Positions 42,464 through 54,189 of a DNA stretch of 64,000 nucleotides are shown here, one piece after another. The stretch comes from Coix lacryma-jobi var. lacryma-jobi (Eukaryota; Streptophyta; Magnoliopsida; Poales; Poaceae): assembly GCA_009763385.1 (NCBI GenBank), contig CM019823.1, positions 28,177,668-28,241,667 on the forward strand. The letters are read 5' to 3'. A program made the translations under genes and the position numbers. Position 1 is the stretch's first letter; each line of letters begins with the position of its first letter. The notes below the pieces were generated by a model. The model worked only from the letters and a program-made list of their open reading frames with translations. It did no database searches and was not told the DNA's origin.

Positions 42464-43297
42464 CTCCAGGGCGTCATGACATCCAAAATGTTGTAAGCGG
42501 ATGTGTTCCAGCCCTGCTAGTCTTCATATTTCTTTCACTGCCTTACAACCGAAAAATAGATGACCACCATCCTCTCCAACCCGGTTGCAGACAACACGCC
42601 GCAGCCTAGTGTCCATTCCCCTTTTATCCAGATTCGATCTAGTAGCCAGAGAGTTATGAGCAAGCCTCAAGGTAAAGTGCTTTAATCGGTTGGGAGCTCC
42701 CAAACTCCAGAGAAGTGATCATAATTTTCCGTCGATTCTTACATCAGACATGCTAGTTCTCCCATGTTGCACTTGGCTACGGACTTGGAGATCCTCACAG
42801 AATAACTAGTATGCAGATTTGACAGAGAAGATTCCTTTTGGGTCAAAATGCCATGCCAGAACATCATCCATATCTGCATGTATAGGCAATGCAAGGATGA
42901 AAGGAACATCTTCAGGCCAGAACATGTCCCTAATCAGGGGCTCATCCCACTGTCCTGAACCCGGATTGATCAGATCAGCCACCCTTGACAGCACTGTGCC
43001 TCGTCTTGGGGTTATCAGACGCCTCAAGAGACCCCTTGGTAGCCAAGGATCCTCCCAGATCCTGATGCTTTCCCCATTCCTGACTCTCCAAATTAACCCC
43101 TTTTTTAACAGCTCAAGCCCCTTAAAATGCTCCTCCAAGTATAAGATATCCCATCTTTTGGTTTGGCACATAATAAATTCCCATCCTTAAAATACTTTGC
43201 CTTCAAAATCCTAGAACAGAGGGAATTCGGAATCCGCAACAAACGCCAGCTTTGTTTGGCCAACATAGCCATGTTAAAGGCATGAGCATCCCTAACA

Positions 43298-43322
43298 CCC
43301 CCCCCCCCCCCCCCCCCCCCCC
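43298..43322. repeat. 25-nt poly-C run in the LINE
   Basis: A C homopolymer from 43298 to 43322 codes for a poly-Gly run on the minus strand, where KKRGG-L-G-FRDAH would be expected in plant LINEs. It may be real slippage or an assembly problem. Confidence 0.85.
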
Positions 43323-43817
43323 GCTTCTTCGGCATTATCAGCTTCTCCCAAGATAGACAATGCATTATGTTTTCTTTTTTATTGTGGCTCCACCAATATC
43401 TACATACTTGTCTGCTAATTTGATCACAGACCTCCTTGGTTATGTCAAAGCATCCCATAGCGTAAGTCGGAATAGCTTGCGCTACAGCTTTTATCAATAT
43501 CTCCTTGCCCGCATTTGATAGGAACTTCTCCTTCCAACCTTGAATTCTCTGTCAGACTCTTTCTTTTAAATAGCTGAAAGTGTGCACCTTGTTATTACCC
43601 ACATGTACTGGCAGACCCAGATATCTATCATTAAAGGACTCTCTAGCAATTCCCATCTGCTGCATTATCTCCACTTTGCTTAAATCTTCAGTGTTCTTAC
43701 TAAACATAATGACAGACTTTGCTTTGTTAATCACCTGACCCGAGCACTCCGCATACAAATCCAGGATATCCTGTAGTTTTGCAGCATCTTCCCCGTTTGC
43801 ACGAATTAGGATCAAGG

Positions 43818-43877
43818 AATCATCGGCAAACAGCAGGTGAGAGATACAATCATCGGCAAACAGCAGGTGAGAGATAC
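43818..43877 (-). repeat. 30-bp tandem duplication within the LINE RT active-site box
   Basis: The 30-bp unit containing ATCATCGGCAAACAGCAGG occurs twice without a spacer (43818-43847 and 43848-43877). It codes twice for ISHLLFADD(C/S), so the catalytic FADD motif is doubled in frame. Confidence 0.9.
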
Positions 43878-44140
43878 TTGGAGCACCATGACAGATTTTT
43901 ACTCCCTCAATATCGCCATTCAGTTCAGCCTTCTGCAAAAGCGCTGAAAAACCATCAGCACACAGTAAGAACAGATAAGGGGATAGAGGGTCCCCTTATC
44001 TAAGCCCACGTTCCGGGATGATTTTTTCAGTAAGACACCCATTAATTGTGGACGTTTTCAGGCGGTAAGAATCTGCATGACGAACTTGTTGACAAGATAG
44101 CCTTGTGCCCTTCTCAGCATGAACCCAAACACTGACTTAA

Positions 44141-45083
44141 TAAATAAAACATTTAAACTTCAAAAACTCGTACAGCGTAATTACGTCTGTATTCTCACAA
44201 ACTCATCAGCTCACCGATGGCCACACAAGCACAAGCCGTTTTCCACACTATAGCCTTTGATTTGACTTGCCAACACCGGCAAAGAATTGCGTATATCGAA
44301 TTTCACAGGAAAAATAAACTAGGCGGCGGAACAAGCAGGAAACAACTAGATGTGGTTATTTACACCGCAGCTGCAGCTCATATTCATTTTGTATGACTTC
44401 TTCTGGAGGTGTGGTAGTTTCCAACCCTCCTACTCCAGCATCACTCTATCATGTATGCTGTCCTGCTCCCTGCCATTGTTGTCCAGCTTCTGCAGAAAGA
44501 CGAGACCAAAAGCATCGTTAGAATTAAAGGTGGAGTGGGCAAATGTTTGCTTTGCCCAAGCAAATCCGCAACTGTTTTTCTGTCTACAAAGTTCAAACAG
44601 GAAAAGAAGAGAATTATTAGCTGTGAATGTGTTTAGCCTAAATGGTAACTGTGGAGAGCTTCATCCTTAACAAGTTAACATTGGAAATTGCATGTTCAAG
44701 AATTTTATTGATGGCTCAACAGATGTATAATGGAGATCATTAGAGGGATAAATTGCAGGGGTAGGTATCTGCTTTTGAATCTAAACACATTTGCAGAAAA
44801 CATCAATAGGATATGCGCAGACCCAAGACGGTCAGATATATGTTTGGTCAAGATTATTTACTATTACCATCGTAATGGCCAGAGAGATCTGCAGCTGAGA
44901 CCACTTAGAAAAGCGCCAGCTGCTAACAGCATCCATAGCACATAACAATGGCTAGTGAGTAAGAACACTGAGAAAGAAAACTAGACATTCCCTATGAATG
45001 AAGTAAGAAAAGGAGGATGTTGGGCCAACTGCATGTCCATAATATAAGCAAGGGAAATAGAGGACGAGAAAATTCACCTTGCC
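44141..45083. other. Spacer and probable 3' UTR of the Tubby-like gene
   Basis: AT-rich, no supported ORF. The part next to 45084 is probably the 3' UTR of the minus-strand gene. Confidence 0.45.
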
Positions 45084-48000
45084 TCATTCGCAGGCAATTT
45101 TTGTATCAAAACTGCTCAGACAAATTGCAAAAGCTTGAAATGCCGATACTGGATAACGGTAGTCCATGGTGAACAAGTCTTTCCCAATCTTTCCAAATTG
45201 GAGAATGACCTTGTCATTCTCTTGGTTCCCTGGCCCATTGTCATCAGAAGCCACCAACTGAAAGTTTTTAACAGAGGCAACAGTGACCCGCCCACGGAAA
45301 TTCAGGCACCAACACTGCAGTTGTTCATGCCACCTAGGAGACTTGTTCTTCAGCACCAACCTATCTTCCTTCTGACTGGCTGATTGCGATGTTGAACTGT
45401 CTATCCGAGCTGATTTAGATCTGAAGAATGAAATTGATGGGAAAGAGTCAAGGCTGCTAAGTGGAAATTCAGTCTGTGTAGGAGCTTTCCCTCCTTCCTC
45501 AACAGCTGATGCAGGGATGGAATCCATAACACAGTTCATCCTTCTTGGACCTCTGCAACAAGCAAGCAACAGGACAGTTAGTCATGTTGTCAACTAATGT
45601 CAATATCTAGATTTCCATGTAGCACGAATCATCTAAAAGTTTCGCTTATCAAAGGACGCAATATGGGTATTATTTAGTTCTTTAACCATGAAATGCAAAC
45701 TAAAATCTAAGAAGCTCCTTCAACTGTTACACATGAACTGTATAACCAGTGAGGCCATTGACCTACCAATGCATTTGCAATTATCACCACCAAATTCTTT
45801 GCACCCGTGATTCACATACAAAGAGCTTATTCTTAGTAAAGGGTAGACAAGTATGTTTACCAAAACAAAAGTCCAGATTTAATTTGTCGTAGCAAGATAG
45901 TCAATGACCATACCTGGAGCCCAGAACATTCAGCTCGTAAGAAATATGTGAAACAGCATAATTCCCAGCCGGAACTCTAGGGGAGACCTGGTTCAAACCA
46001 ACCACACGTGCAGAGCGACTCTTTGAGACCACAGCTCCATCATATGGTGGATGAGCATCATAGACGGTGAACTTTGTTCCAAGGAAGTTTGATCTGTTGA
46101 AAAGGGAGTCTGTTAGTAGACCTTTTAGGTATACCTTGCTCCATGAAAACAATTCAAGCAATTTAGTCTGAAGTATATATTAATATAGAGGACATGTGTA
46201 GCAGAAAGAAACATGGACGTCTTTTAATAATTTTCGCAAGCACAGTCATTGATAGCAGAGTGTGTATTATTTGACATAATGTTTAAGAACAGTTGACGAT
46301 AGGGATTTGCGCAATGCAAATTTTTTTTTAAAAAAAGTAGTTCTCATATATTCTACAGACTGAAACAGTGAAACATGACAAAAGAAAAAAAAAGAAAACA
46401 ATGCTGTTGACAGTTTAACTGAAACAACCTGTAGTATAACTAAGAGCAAGCAAAAATATTAGCTTTAACGTATTCTGACACCATATCTCAAAAGCTGACC
46501 TTAGCTTGCCAATATAGGTGCTGCTTCCCTTTGACATATCAACCTTATCAAGAGAAATTAGGTAGTCTGTGCATGTGGGCTTACGACACTTGCGGGCAGC
46601 AAGTAGGAACTTCCCATCATCAGCCAATGCTGCAATAGAATGATTCCAAACTTAGTAAATATAATCCAACTATGTGGGTGTAGTTCTAGACAGATAAAAA
46701 AGCATACCTTCTGTCAATCCAATATACAGATAATATGTCTGAGTGGTTCGATTCCTCCTGATGAAACATTTAAGAGTGCCATCCCTTGGGCCAGGCTGAA
46801 AGTCATGGAGATAACAGTACAAGTACTATTAAGTCGAGTATTTTTTCTTCAAACTTCAATTATAAGCAGAATATTTCTGTACAAGTACTATTAAGTCAAA
46901 ATGTGAAGAATTCTTCATGGAATGAAAAAAACAAAATATAATACATTAAAAATGGGCTTTCACGCTGAACTTGTCAATGACTGCAATAACAGGGAAATGG
47001 GCCATCCAGTATAGTCAACTGATTTTTCACGTCTTTGATGCTAACGTACACGTGTTATGACCAAGTTTGTTTTCTCAACAACCCTCCTTAATCTCAAAGC
47101 ACATAATTCATGTAAGTATGATTGTGATTTGTGTAGCCTTCCAACCAGGGGTGGAAGGGGAGGGGGGGCAGCGCCCCCTCCCTGTTATGGGGCGTCATTA
47201 GGGACCCAAATCTAATCCAAACCTTATGGCGAGAAGCTATCAACCCTAGTTCATTTGTGGATAATCATTGCTAACAAGATAGTTGGGCAAAGTCGGCTTG
47301 TGAATTGTTTGTTTTTCTCATCCCTTTCTTCATACATAAGCTCCCCTTTATATAGAATATTCCTTGACTCCTAAGGGAGGAACCATCTGATCCTAAGAGG
47401 TCATATCAAATCCTATCTTTAATCGATCAAAATGTAATCAAATCCTTCTGATTGATCCTATGGCTCCCTAATTAATGGCCCATAAGAAGACCCTCCCTCC
47501 TCCCCCTCCCTCCCTTTCTCTCACACACACGCACGCACGCTCGCGTGCGCACACACACAAGTAACATTTCTATTTCGTAGCTCCGCCTCTGCATCCAACA
47601 TTAGGAGCATCTCAGTGTCAGATGTTTCAAAACCACTCATTGTATGATCACTGAGGCTTCCTGTGAAACAGGTTGCCCATTCCTTAAGAGTACAGTATAC
47701 AGACATCCAAAAACGTTCAAGCGAACAGAGCCGCAAGCAATAAGGTCAAGCGAACAGAGCCACAAGCAATAATTCAACAAAGGCTTCCATAAAAAAAATG
47801 ATTCAACAAAGGCATAATAGAGCACTCACGAAGCACGAGCTATGATGATTCAACAAAGGCATGATGGATCATTCATGAAGCTCAAGCAATGATTCCACAA
47901 AGGCATGATAGAGCACTGATGAAGCACAAGCTATGATGATTCAACAAAGGCATGATGGATCATTCATGAAGCTCAAGCAATGATTCAACAAAGGCATGAT

Positions 48001-48534
48001 GTTTCCTTAACCGCGTCACCAAACTAATAATTCATACAATTGCTGACTGGAAGAGGCCTAACCTAACTGAGTACTATCACCGAGCCTATCACCCCAACTT
48101 CCTACGGAGTAAGCAGTAAGCATCACCAAGAACCAAGATGGTAACAGAACGATTTGTACAACGGGGATGGATGGCCGAAGAGCACAACGGACCTGCTTAA
48201 GCGAGATGGGGAACGTGAGCTTCCCTGACGCCTCCGGGACGCGCACGGCCTCCTTCATGATGCCCCTCCAGGTCCGGCAGACGCCGGCGCATGACACCAC
48301 GTCCTTGCGCGCTGGCCACCAGCTCTCCGAGGCCTCGATCCTCACCAGCACCTCCCGCAGGAGCTCGGGGGGCAGCTGCGACCAGCAGCTCTGGCCCATC
48401 GCCTCCGACGGCCCCGCGGCCGCCGCCGCCCGCGCCGCGTTCCCGGCGGTGCGGTGAGACCGGGGCCGCAGGCTGTGCCGCGAGATGCTCCCGAACTCGT
48501 CCCTCATGTCCTGAATAAGGCTCCTGAAAGACAT
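45084..48534 (-). CDS. Tubby-like F-box protein (TULP/TLP)
   Basis: Five coding exons on the minus strand (48534-48193, 46795-46708, 46629-46500, 46093-45914, 45552-45084) sum to 1209 nt, 402 residues plus TGA. All introns are GT-AG. The start MSFRSLIQDMRDEFG is the conserved plant TULP N-terminus. The F-box is about 50-105 (SQLPPELLREVLVRIEASES ... DVVSCAGVCRTWR). The tubby domain follows from about 115 (PGPRDGTLKCFIRRNR, GRVTVASVKNFQLVA) and ends with FAICLSSFDTKIACE, the family's usual C-terminus. The domain is known to bind PI(4,5)P2 at the membrane (basic KCFIRRNR strand), and the F-box links to SKP1 in SCF ubiquitin ligases. Length and motifs suggest an intact gene. Which family member it is cannot be told. 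Confidence 0.95.
46796..48192 (-). other. First coding intron of the Tubby-like gene (1.4 kb)
   Basis: It contains a tandem repeat (47793-48003) and an AC/GC dinucleotide tract at 47522-47560 (ACACACACGCACGCACG...). A G-rich stretch lies near 47150-47180. The middle (47180-47500) may be a small transposon relic, but I could not define ends. Confidence 0.8.
47793..48003. repeat. Tandem repeat of about 90 bp (two about 45-bp halves) in the intron
   Basis: Units with GATTCAACAAAGGCATGATG, GATCATTCATGAAGCTCAAG and AGCACTGATGAAGCACAAGC alternate about 2.5 times. Adjacent half-units are diverged copies of each other, indicating an older 45-bp duplication later amplified as a dimer. Confidence 0.8.
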
Positions 48535-51500
48535 CCTTCAAGAACTCGTCCCTGTCCTCCTCGCCAAATCAGCTCCAGAAGCCTCCAGGGATGTGCCTGT
48601 GGACGCACCAAGAATCTCCCACCCGCTGACGCCTCCAAATCTCACACCTATGAGCAGCAATGATGGCAAACCTGGTCACATACATGCCGTCAACATTCCG
48701 AACAAATCACCAGAAAAGAAAGAAAGTGGGGGTGAACCATGTACTAGTACTAACATAGGGAAAGATTCACCACGCAGAGGAGGAGCCAAACCTTAGTTAT
48801 GGTCGCCCATCCAGGAATCCTTGTACTTAACCGCAACAAGGCACGGATTTGAGCTGGAGCTAGGCCCAATTCCTCCTCGCCTTGGCGCATGCAACAAGCA
48901 AGAATCACCGGGTACCAGAATCCAGCTCGATAAAATACTGCCTGGAGCAAGAGGCGCCCGAATTCAACTCTCCGAAGAAAGCGCTTGCAGCAAGAAAAGA
49001 AAACACGGGCCACCCTTCGCTTCCCTTCCCTCGAATTGGCCTAAAAAAGGCACCGGCCGAGATGAAATGACCTGCGAATAACCGGTGAAGAGATTCTTGA
49101 TCTGTGGAGAAGAGAGGAAGCAGGAAAGAATTCCAATAAAAAGGAACAGAAAGGAGTCAGCTCTTTGGCAGATTGGAATGGGGGGGGGGGGGGGGGGGGG
49201 GCGTAGGTGCCTGGGATTTTTTTGCTTTTAGGTGGTGGTAGCATAGGAACAGGTGGGGAAATGGCAAGCTGTCATGGATGGAGAAATGGAATTGGGGATG
49301 AGCATGAGAGGGTTCCCCTCTTTTCTGCTGGCTCTCTGGCTGCCTTTGTCTGGGTCTGGCGTCTCGGCGGCTGAAAATGATGGGTGGGCATCCATGTACT
49401 ACCGTAACCCATCCATTCTAGGCCCTCCGTTTCATTCACATGATCACATCCGATTAATTAATTGCTCGTTAGCACACTAATAAATGTGTGTGCAACTGTG
49501 CATGGTCGCAGCTGATTGCCCTTGCCCTTGCCTAAAAGTAAAGGGAATTAGTAGGAGCCAAGGACAGACGGATTAACACTAGTTTGGGTGTTTGGCATGC
49601 ATGACACTCTGTCCCATGTCACTCACACTCATCAGAGACCTTTGTCAGCAAGGCAGCAGCAAGGCCAGGTAGGGAATTGAGTCATCTCCATCATCCTGTA
49701 TTGCCAATTGCCATTGGCCCCAATCTTTCCCCTAATGACCTAAAGTAAGAATAGAGTGGGATTGATGCACAAGAAAAGAAACTTGTTGGAAAGATTTTAA
49801 TCTTTGTGGGCCCTACTTCGCCAGAATAGGCGGCGTGAGGAGGAAACTGCTGCTGATCACCAGTGTAGTAACCTGAGGGTATGTACAACCCACAAACAGT
49901 TTGCCGTCTGTATGATGATATCACATCATATAAAGACAGCTAAATAGACAACACATACAACTCATTATCTGTTTCGCTGTCTTTTAATTCTTTAATGCTT
50001 GCATATAGCTTCGATCAATCGTAAATAAGATCTATGTATACCATTCTGTGTCAATTCTTTAATGTTTCTTAATTTCTTCACTATTGTTCATAACCGTAAG
50101 GAAGCAAAAAAGATTCGCACATGTTAATACTAGAGGCAGTAGCTTACAGAGTCAGGTGGAAACCTGACAGTAGAATTAGGATCCTACTTTTTGGGCAAGA
50201 AGGAAACCAAATCCAGTTTTGGCATCCAAAACATTGAACAACTTCTACTTTCTGAGTTAGTAGCTGCTCCTGCCGCCGTGCTGCAGACTGTTGTGAACAA
50301 GCTGATGGATCTCCATGGCCACCTTTCGTCGAGCACCTTGTTTGCATCAGAAACGCTGACTAAGCCAAACAAAAAAAAACAGGCGTTGGGCCTTCGGTTA
50401 CCACCGAGGAGAGTTGAGGACGCTCGCCGCTTGTGTCGCCGGTGTGCTCCCATGCCGCTGCTGTCGTGACCGGCGCCGACGGTGATGAGAGCTACCGCTG
50501 CGCCCAATCCGCGAACAACTGGGCAGACCACCATTGTTGCTCCAGTTGCCGACCTGATTCCGTGACCAAGGGTGTGGGTCGCCATCGCCGCCTCCATTGC
50601 TGCTGATCGGTGGAGATGGGTTGGATTTTTGGTGTACAACAACCATCTTACGCTCGTCGAAATTTGCATCCGAGCGCGCCCGCAGCAGGATCCGCGTTGC
50701 CGACTTGAGAACGTCGACTTGAGACGACGACCCTCTACAGCGGTCCTCTTGCTGGCGATTTAGTCTTGGAGCACGAGCCCTTGCCGTCGTCTTATGAGAC
50801 GACGGGGGCGCCGTCTCCTCGCCACACGAGGGTGTTTTGTGAAAAAAGTACAGGACGCAGACGGCAGTCGACGATGCGTTGTACGTGCCCTGATGGGTGG
50901 AAAAATATACGAAATCCCTAGCCTGGTCAGGTGAGAGGTTGCTGTCAGTTTGTCACACGCTGCATCACGCTCCCACCTGACGAATAATGATGATGATACT
51001 AGGGGTTGGGGTTGGCAGTTATTTTTACTGGTCATCACTCATCAGGTGAGAACCACAGCGCGCGCGCGTCCTCTTTCCCAGATGCTTTGTTTAGGTCTAA
51101 TTTCACTGTTGCTGAAGGCCAGGAGCATGTTTGGTGGTGCCTTTAATTAGCGGGCCACGCTAGACAACCGGGAGTGGGAGTGGGAGTGGGAGTGGATGCG
51201 TCCTCGCTCACAGGCGTTGTTGGGCGCTTTGCTGGCTCAACACCACTCGTCCACTCCAAGAAATGTGCAGTGCCTGTCGTTCTCTTCGTCTCTGTTTCTC
51301 TCAAAGGGCGTCGTCGGTCAGTAGCATGATTGCCTAGACTAATACTGGTAGTAGCGAGTTTAAAAAAAGGCCATGAGGCAAGCTGTCATGTGAGTATATT
51401 TGAAGAAGAAGAAAATTGCCCCTGTTGCAACAACCAAGGGCAAAACAAAGGACAACTGACTGATCAATCATGGGCAATTGGGCAAACACGGGCGAGGTTA

Positions 51501-52343
51501 GGATTCCTTGAGGAATTGAAGATTGTTATAATTACTCGTGGTAGTTAGTTAGGAAGAAGGAAAACCAGAAGCCGCTCCGCTGCAACTGCAAGGTGTAAAG
51601 AAAGATCGTCTTTGCACGGTTTTCCAATTCAGCAAATATTTACTCCATGGCGGGCGCCTTTTCAGGTAAACTGCTCGCCCCGAACCTGCACGAGGCGCTA
51701 GCTTCGGTCCGACCTCCGACGGAAAGGAAAGAAGAACTGGACAGGGGGGGGGGGGGGGCGTGCATGCATGTGTGTGTTGCAGCAGGACAAGAAAGAGAGA
51801 AGGGCGGACGACCATTGCATGCAGGCAAGAGGCACAAACCAGGGCACCAGGCTTGTGTATTGAGGAGTGAGGAGGAAGCAGGGAAGGTCTCTGCCGCCAA
51901 CTCAACTCCGTCCGGGAGGGAAGCGCAAGCAAACAAGAGCAGAAGAAGGCAATCATTGTGCGCTGAATCCAGCAGAAACGCGTCCTCTCGTCTCTACCTA
52001 CCTGCGTCCTACCGATCCTGGGCGTGCTGACCCACGACGGGAACGGCAGTCGGCACCGCGGTTTTCGGGGTCCAATGGAACGTGCATCGCGCTACTACCG
52101 GAATATCTGCCAGCAGGGGATCGACGCCCCCAGCCGGAGAGGCGCCTAGCTAGCCACTGCATCGGAGGACGCCGCGCCGGTACAGCCGACGTGCGCGTCG
52201 GCAGCTGTGCTGTTCAAACTGTTCGTAAGTTTTTACGGTTGGTTTTAGCTATTTTAATTGTGTTATGAAAGAGAATAAGTCAAACTACGGCCGATAAGGC
52301 GAACGAACCGATAAAATGTAAGCATGTTACTAACGTTCGCAGA
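48535..52343. other. 5' region of the Tubby-like gene and intergenic DNA
   Basis: No supported gene. A 22-nt poly-G run lies at 49180-49201, about 650 bp before the Tubby-like ATG, and a 15-nt poly-G run at 51744-51758. At 51170-51194 (GGGAGT) repeats four times. Open frames such as 50669-50184 on the minus strand have no recognisable domain. Confidence 0.5.
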
Positions 52344-52512
52344 CCGTGTGTCAGGGGCGTTCGACCCTTGGGTAGCTGGACCACGGCTACGTCGCTCATA
52401 GTCGTCGTCCGTCTTTTTCGACGAGTTTTGCTCCTCCGCCGTAGGGCTTAGTTGTTTAGAAGAGATAGATTAGATTGATATAATATTCTTGCTTCTATTG
52501 AAAAGATACATA

Positions 52513-52744
52513 GGGTGTGTTTAGTTGGAAGAATTTTGGGTGTAAAGTTCATGTAGCACTTTCGTTGTTATTTGACAAACTTTGTCCAAATATGGACCAA
52601 CTAGACTCAAAAAATTCGTCTCGACATTTACAAATAAACTGTGCAATTAGTTATTTTGTTTACCTACAGTTAATACTTCATGCATGCGTCTAAAGATTCG
52701 ATGTGATGGAGAATCTTATAAATATTTGGGATCTAAACATGCCC
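52513..52744. mobile_element. Tourist-like MITE inside the 3' LTR of gypsy element I, TSD ATA
   Basis: Inverted ends GGGTGTGTTTAG and CTAAACATGCCC are flanked by ATA (52510-52512 and 52745-52747). The other LTR of the same element (near 54490) shows the empty site GATACATAGCCCTC, which proves both the boundaries and the three-base duplication. Confidence 0.92.
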
Positions 52745-53232
52745 ATAGTCCCTCTATTCATAGTCCTGGGAAGACTTAGCCCTTAAGTAATCTAATTAAA
52801 CCCTAATCTAATCCGACGGCGGTGGCAGCACTACAGTACCGCGTGAACAGTACCCGCGCCGCCACAGTACTTGCGGGTACTGTTCATGTCATCCTGCTTT
52901 GAGCCCGGCGGCCCCATATGACATCCTAGGCCAGCCCCACAAGACATCTCTCCTCCCTTTCGGAGCAGCTCACCCACGAGCTGCCATTGTCCTACGTGAC
53001 GCGATCTAAGGTTAAGCCTTTTACATCTCGGCTTACCTTTGTTATTGAAGACTAAAACATAAAGTAAATTTGGAACTAAAATATATGAAATAAATTTCGA
53101 GTGCAACAATGTCCTCCTGGATCCCATGGGAAAAGCGCAACCGCTGACCGCATGTGGGAGGAAGGGTGGAGGACCAACCAGCCCACTCGTACTCTGGATT
53201 TGTCCAGCACCAAGGAAGGTGACAGGACAGCC

Positions 53233-53458
53233 ACCACCGTCAATGCTTCCTGATGGGTGGCGCTGGTCGGTCGCCGCACCGGAAGGACCCATACTTGGAC
53301 CTCCACTCCAATTGGAGTCATAGGACGGATGTGCGAGCTCAGCCACCGCCGTCAATGCTTCCTGATGGGTGGCGCTGGTCGGTCGCCGCATCGGAAGGAC
53401 CCATACTTGGACCTCCACTTCAATTGGAGCCATAGGACAGATGTGCGAGCTCGAGTGG
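53233..53458. repeat. 112-bp tandem duplication in gypsy element I
   Basis: GTCAATGCTTCCTGATGGGT and GACCCATACTTGGACCTCCA occur at equal spacing of about 112 bp. The copies differ at a few bases. Confidence 0.85.
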
Positions 53459-53559
53459 TTGAACGCGCATTGCAGCGATGAATTGAGCCGCACGTGCATC
53501 TTCCGCACCACTTGTCGGGCAAGGAAGCCTCGCGCTGCTGCTTGCAGGCATACGACTGC

Positions 53560-54189
53560 CTGCTCGTCCGGTGATGGCCACGTGATGGTCCTAGAGACAA
53601 CAGGGACATGCGTCTCTCCACGGAGACAGTGCACACGCCGACGTCCTAGGAGTCCCCGTGCGGCCGCTTGTAGGCGTACTGCCGCCTATTGGCGTATGGT
53701 TGTCAGGCGTTCACGCTCCTTCATCGCCTCGAGCAACGACATGACGCGATCCAGCGTTGTGGACACGTCATGGAGAACGTTGGGACGTCCGGGCGATCCA
53801 AAGTGCAGGTGTAGCAGCTCGGTGAAGCGACGCCATACCGGTGTGCCCTCATCCTGCATGACTTGGCGGAACCATAGCTAGGCGTCATCTGCCAAAGTAC
53901 GGGAAACCATTCATACCTTTTCTTCCTCTATGATGCGCTCCCTGTGGAAGTACGACTCGCAGTGGTTAATGAAGATGAGCGGGTCGGACTTGCCATCGTA
54001 CTTCGGAAAGTCCATATTCTGGAACCTTGGCGGTCGGTCGCTGTGGTGCTCGCCGGAGCCCGGCTTGGTGCCCGACGTAGAGGAGCGGTCGGCGGTGAGA
54101 GCAGCGATGGCCTTGGCGTTGGCCGCGATGGACTCCTGCAACGACTTGAGGGCATTGGCCAGGGACTTGAGGTCGGTGGAGTCGCCCAT
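53560..54189 (-). pseudogene. Damaged gypsy gag with two IQ-like motifs
   Basis: The start MGDSTDLKSLANALKSLQES is followed by PPRFQNMDFPKYDGKSDPL, the classic grass Ty3/gypsy gag block. The first frame stops at 53911, and a stop codon interrupts A-(stop)-L-W-F-R-Q just beyond, after a shift of frame. Downstream are VRLQAAARGLLGRRRV and VCLQAAARGFLARQVV, which fit the IQ calmodulin-binding pattern ([IVL]QxxxRGxxxR). No CCHC knuckle, protease or RT was found. Confidence 0.7.

Larger units (their letters stand above)
41702..44140 (-). mobile_element. 5'-truncated LINE (non-LTR retrotransposon)
   Basis: Read on the minus strand, the element runs from a damaged RT domain (44140 down) through an RT C-terminal and zinc-finger region to an RNase H domain. 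It ends in a short poly-A (T-run 41703-41711 on the + strand). RT fragments show a decayed GDPLSPYLF block with an in-frame stop near 44000, FADD boxes (43938-43552), and the later motif CRYWWSHNKKENIMHCLSWE (43497-43105). IRIWEDPWLPRG and WHFDPKGIFSVKSAY (43171-42806) are typical of plant LINE C-termini. The endonuclease and first RT part are missing. No target duplication was found. Confidence 0.88.

Noticed and set aside
50184..50669. 161-codon minus-strand frame
   Set aside because: No domain and mixed low-complexity residues; probably chance.
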